Shown: positions 63,292 through 64,000 of the stretch, one piece after another | How the letters are laid out: each line of letters starts with the position of its first letter | Position numbering within the stretch: the first letter of the stretch is position 1 | NCBI GenBank assembly: GCA_028866275.1 | Contig: JAGWIK010000006.1 | Span: 1 to 64,000 of the forward strand | Direction: 5' to 3' | Length of the DNA stretch: 64,000 nucleotides | DNA from: Alphaproteobacteria bacterium | GTDB lineage: Bacteria; Pseudomonadota; Alphaproteobacteria; UBA9219 | Position numbers and translations under genes: made by a program | The notes under the pieces: model-generated | The model's input: only the letters and a program-made list of their open reading frames with translations | What the model was told of the DNA's origin: nothing | Database searches by the model: none

Positions 63292-64000
63292 ATGTTTTTG
63301 CTGCGTTTTTTATTAGCCTGCGTGCTGTTGGCCGCTGTACCCGCCTGCGCCGATGCGACGGAACCTGCCCTGCACCGCGGCCTTAATCTGTCAAGCTGGC
63401 TGGCCAACGCGCCGCGCCAGCCTCTGTTCGCGCGCGATTTTGCCCAGATCAAGCGCGTCGGGTTTGATCATGTGCGCCTGCCTTTCAACCCCGGTTATTA
63501 TGGTTTCCGTTTTTCGCCCCAGGGCGGCAACGCGGCACAGGTCGATTTTGTCGCGCTGGATCGCGCCGTGGCTTTGGCCGAACAATATGATTTGCCGGTG
63601 ATCATCGATATTCATCCGGGCGAAGACTTTATGGACACGCTGCAAAACAATGCGTGGGCCGAAGACGAATTCGTCGACTTATGGAAAACCATCGCCGCGC
63701 ATTACAAAGACCACGCGTCGTCGGCCGTGATCTTCGAGCTTCTTAACGAGCCGCAATATTACAAATGGGAAGAACAATGGAACCGGTTGAGCACGCGCCT
63801 GATCGAAGCCATCCGCGCCGTGTCGCCGCAACGCATCATTATTGTCGATGCGCCGCACGGCGCGGATATTGAGGCGCTGTCTTTCCTGCATCCCGTATCC
63901 GACCCGCGCATCATCTATGCGTTCCATTTTTACGAACCCTATGTCATCACGCATCAGGGTATCCATCAGGGTTTTGCCGGCAAGGCGATCCGCTATTTGC
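63292..64000 (+). CDS. Glycoside hydrolase family 5 (endoglucanase-like), 3'-truncated by window edge
   Basis: 236 codons visible, open at the window end. Signal peptide MFLLRFLLACVLLAAVPACA, then RGLNLSSWLANAP, IKRVGFDHVRLPFNPGYYG, LPVIIDIHPGED, WKTIAAHYKDHASSAVIFELLNEPQYYKW with the acid/base Glu in LLNEP, and RIIYAFHFYEPYVITHQG. These are GH5/cellulase (Pfam Cellulase) marks; the nucleophile Glu would lie beyond the edge. In an exopolysaccharide locus it may trim the polymer during export, as BcsZ-type enzymes do (inference). Confidence 0.9.
   Translation, partial: MFLLRFLLACVLLAAVPACADATEPALHRGLNLSSWLANAPRQPLFARDFAQIKRVGFDHVRLPFNPGYYGFRFSPQGGNAAQVDFVALDRAVALAEQYDLPVIIDIHPGEDFMDTLQNNAWAEDEFVDLWKTIAAHYKDHASSAVIFELLNEPQYYKWEEQWNRLSTRLIEAIRAVSPQRIIIVDAPHGADIEALSFLHPVSDPRIIYAFHFYEPYVITHQGIHQGFAGKAIRYL

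Overview
The window looks like a chromosome segment from an alphaproteobacterium. Lineage markers are the ChvI/ChvG two-component pair divergent from pckA, the block aat / DUF2155 / MlaD-like / NDUFA12, a TIGR02300 (FYDLN-acid) protein, the order DUF177-rpmF-plsX-fabH, an ornithine-lipid pair olsB-olsA, and 6S RNA between zapA and the 5-formyl-THF cyclo-ligase gene. A deep Rhodospirillales- or Micavibrio-like lineage is possible, but I cannot fix the genus. Coding density is high and GC is high almost throughout. The exception is about 47.64-49.3 kb, directly behind a tRNA-Ala gene, which is visibly AT-richer.

Layout. 0-9.5 kb: a partial unknown gene, map, a PAS/degenerate-GGDEF/EAL protein, a TPR-glycosyltransferase-like protein, then a signalling block (hybrid kinase with HPt, a response regulator with a novel N-terminal domain, and a divergent sigma54 activator). 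9.5-13.5 kb: YceI plus WrbA-like flavodoxin under a divergent HxlR regulator, a glycosyltransferase, BamE and DUF177. 13.6-16.25 kb: rpmF-plsX-fabH, followed by a four-copy tandem array of the fabH 3' end. 16.25-21.9 kb: chvG/chvI, pckA, gltA. 22-28.4 kb: olsB-olsA, a vestigial second miaB start, miaB, a DsbA-like protein, aroQ, accB-accC. 28.4-33.8 kb: aat, a YibQ-type deacetylase, trpG-trpD-trpC, and the DUF2155/MlaD/NDUFA12 trio. 33.9-36.1 kb: a Crp/Fnr regulator with a cysteine-rich tail, divergent from hemN across a perfect FNR-type box. 36.1-47.4 kb: a PIF1-WYL helicase, a DUF3300 protein, an unknown 371-aa protein, an RND pump with its adaptor, a flavoprotein, TIGR02300 and a glycosyltransferase.

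47.5-49.7 kb is the accessory part: tRNA-Ala(GGC), a small secreted protein, a partial copy of the tRNA 3' end, a SUFU-domain protein and an orphan ORF. 49.7-52 kb is core again (small coiled-coil gene, zapA, 6S RNA, 5-FCL, a secreted helical protein, cold-shock protein). 52.1-57.6 kb holds a 1025-aa OmpA-like repeat protein, then waaA-lpxK. 57.6 kb to the end is an exopolysaccharide locus: a BY-kinase-like ATPase with altered Walker A, an HNH-type protein, a GINT1-N-like beta-propeller, a glycosyltransferase, a Wzz/GumC protein, a Wza-type export lipoprotein and a GH5 glycosidase cut by the window edge.

No CRISPR array, complete insertion sequence, integrase or recognised defence system is visible. 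The most unusual items are the fabH 3'-end array, the duplicated miaB 5' end, the tRNA-Ala flanked insert with the SUFU gene, the Cys-tailed Crp/Fnr protein, the eight-repeat OmpA protein, and frequent 3' overlaps between convergent genes (seven of ten pairs).
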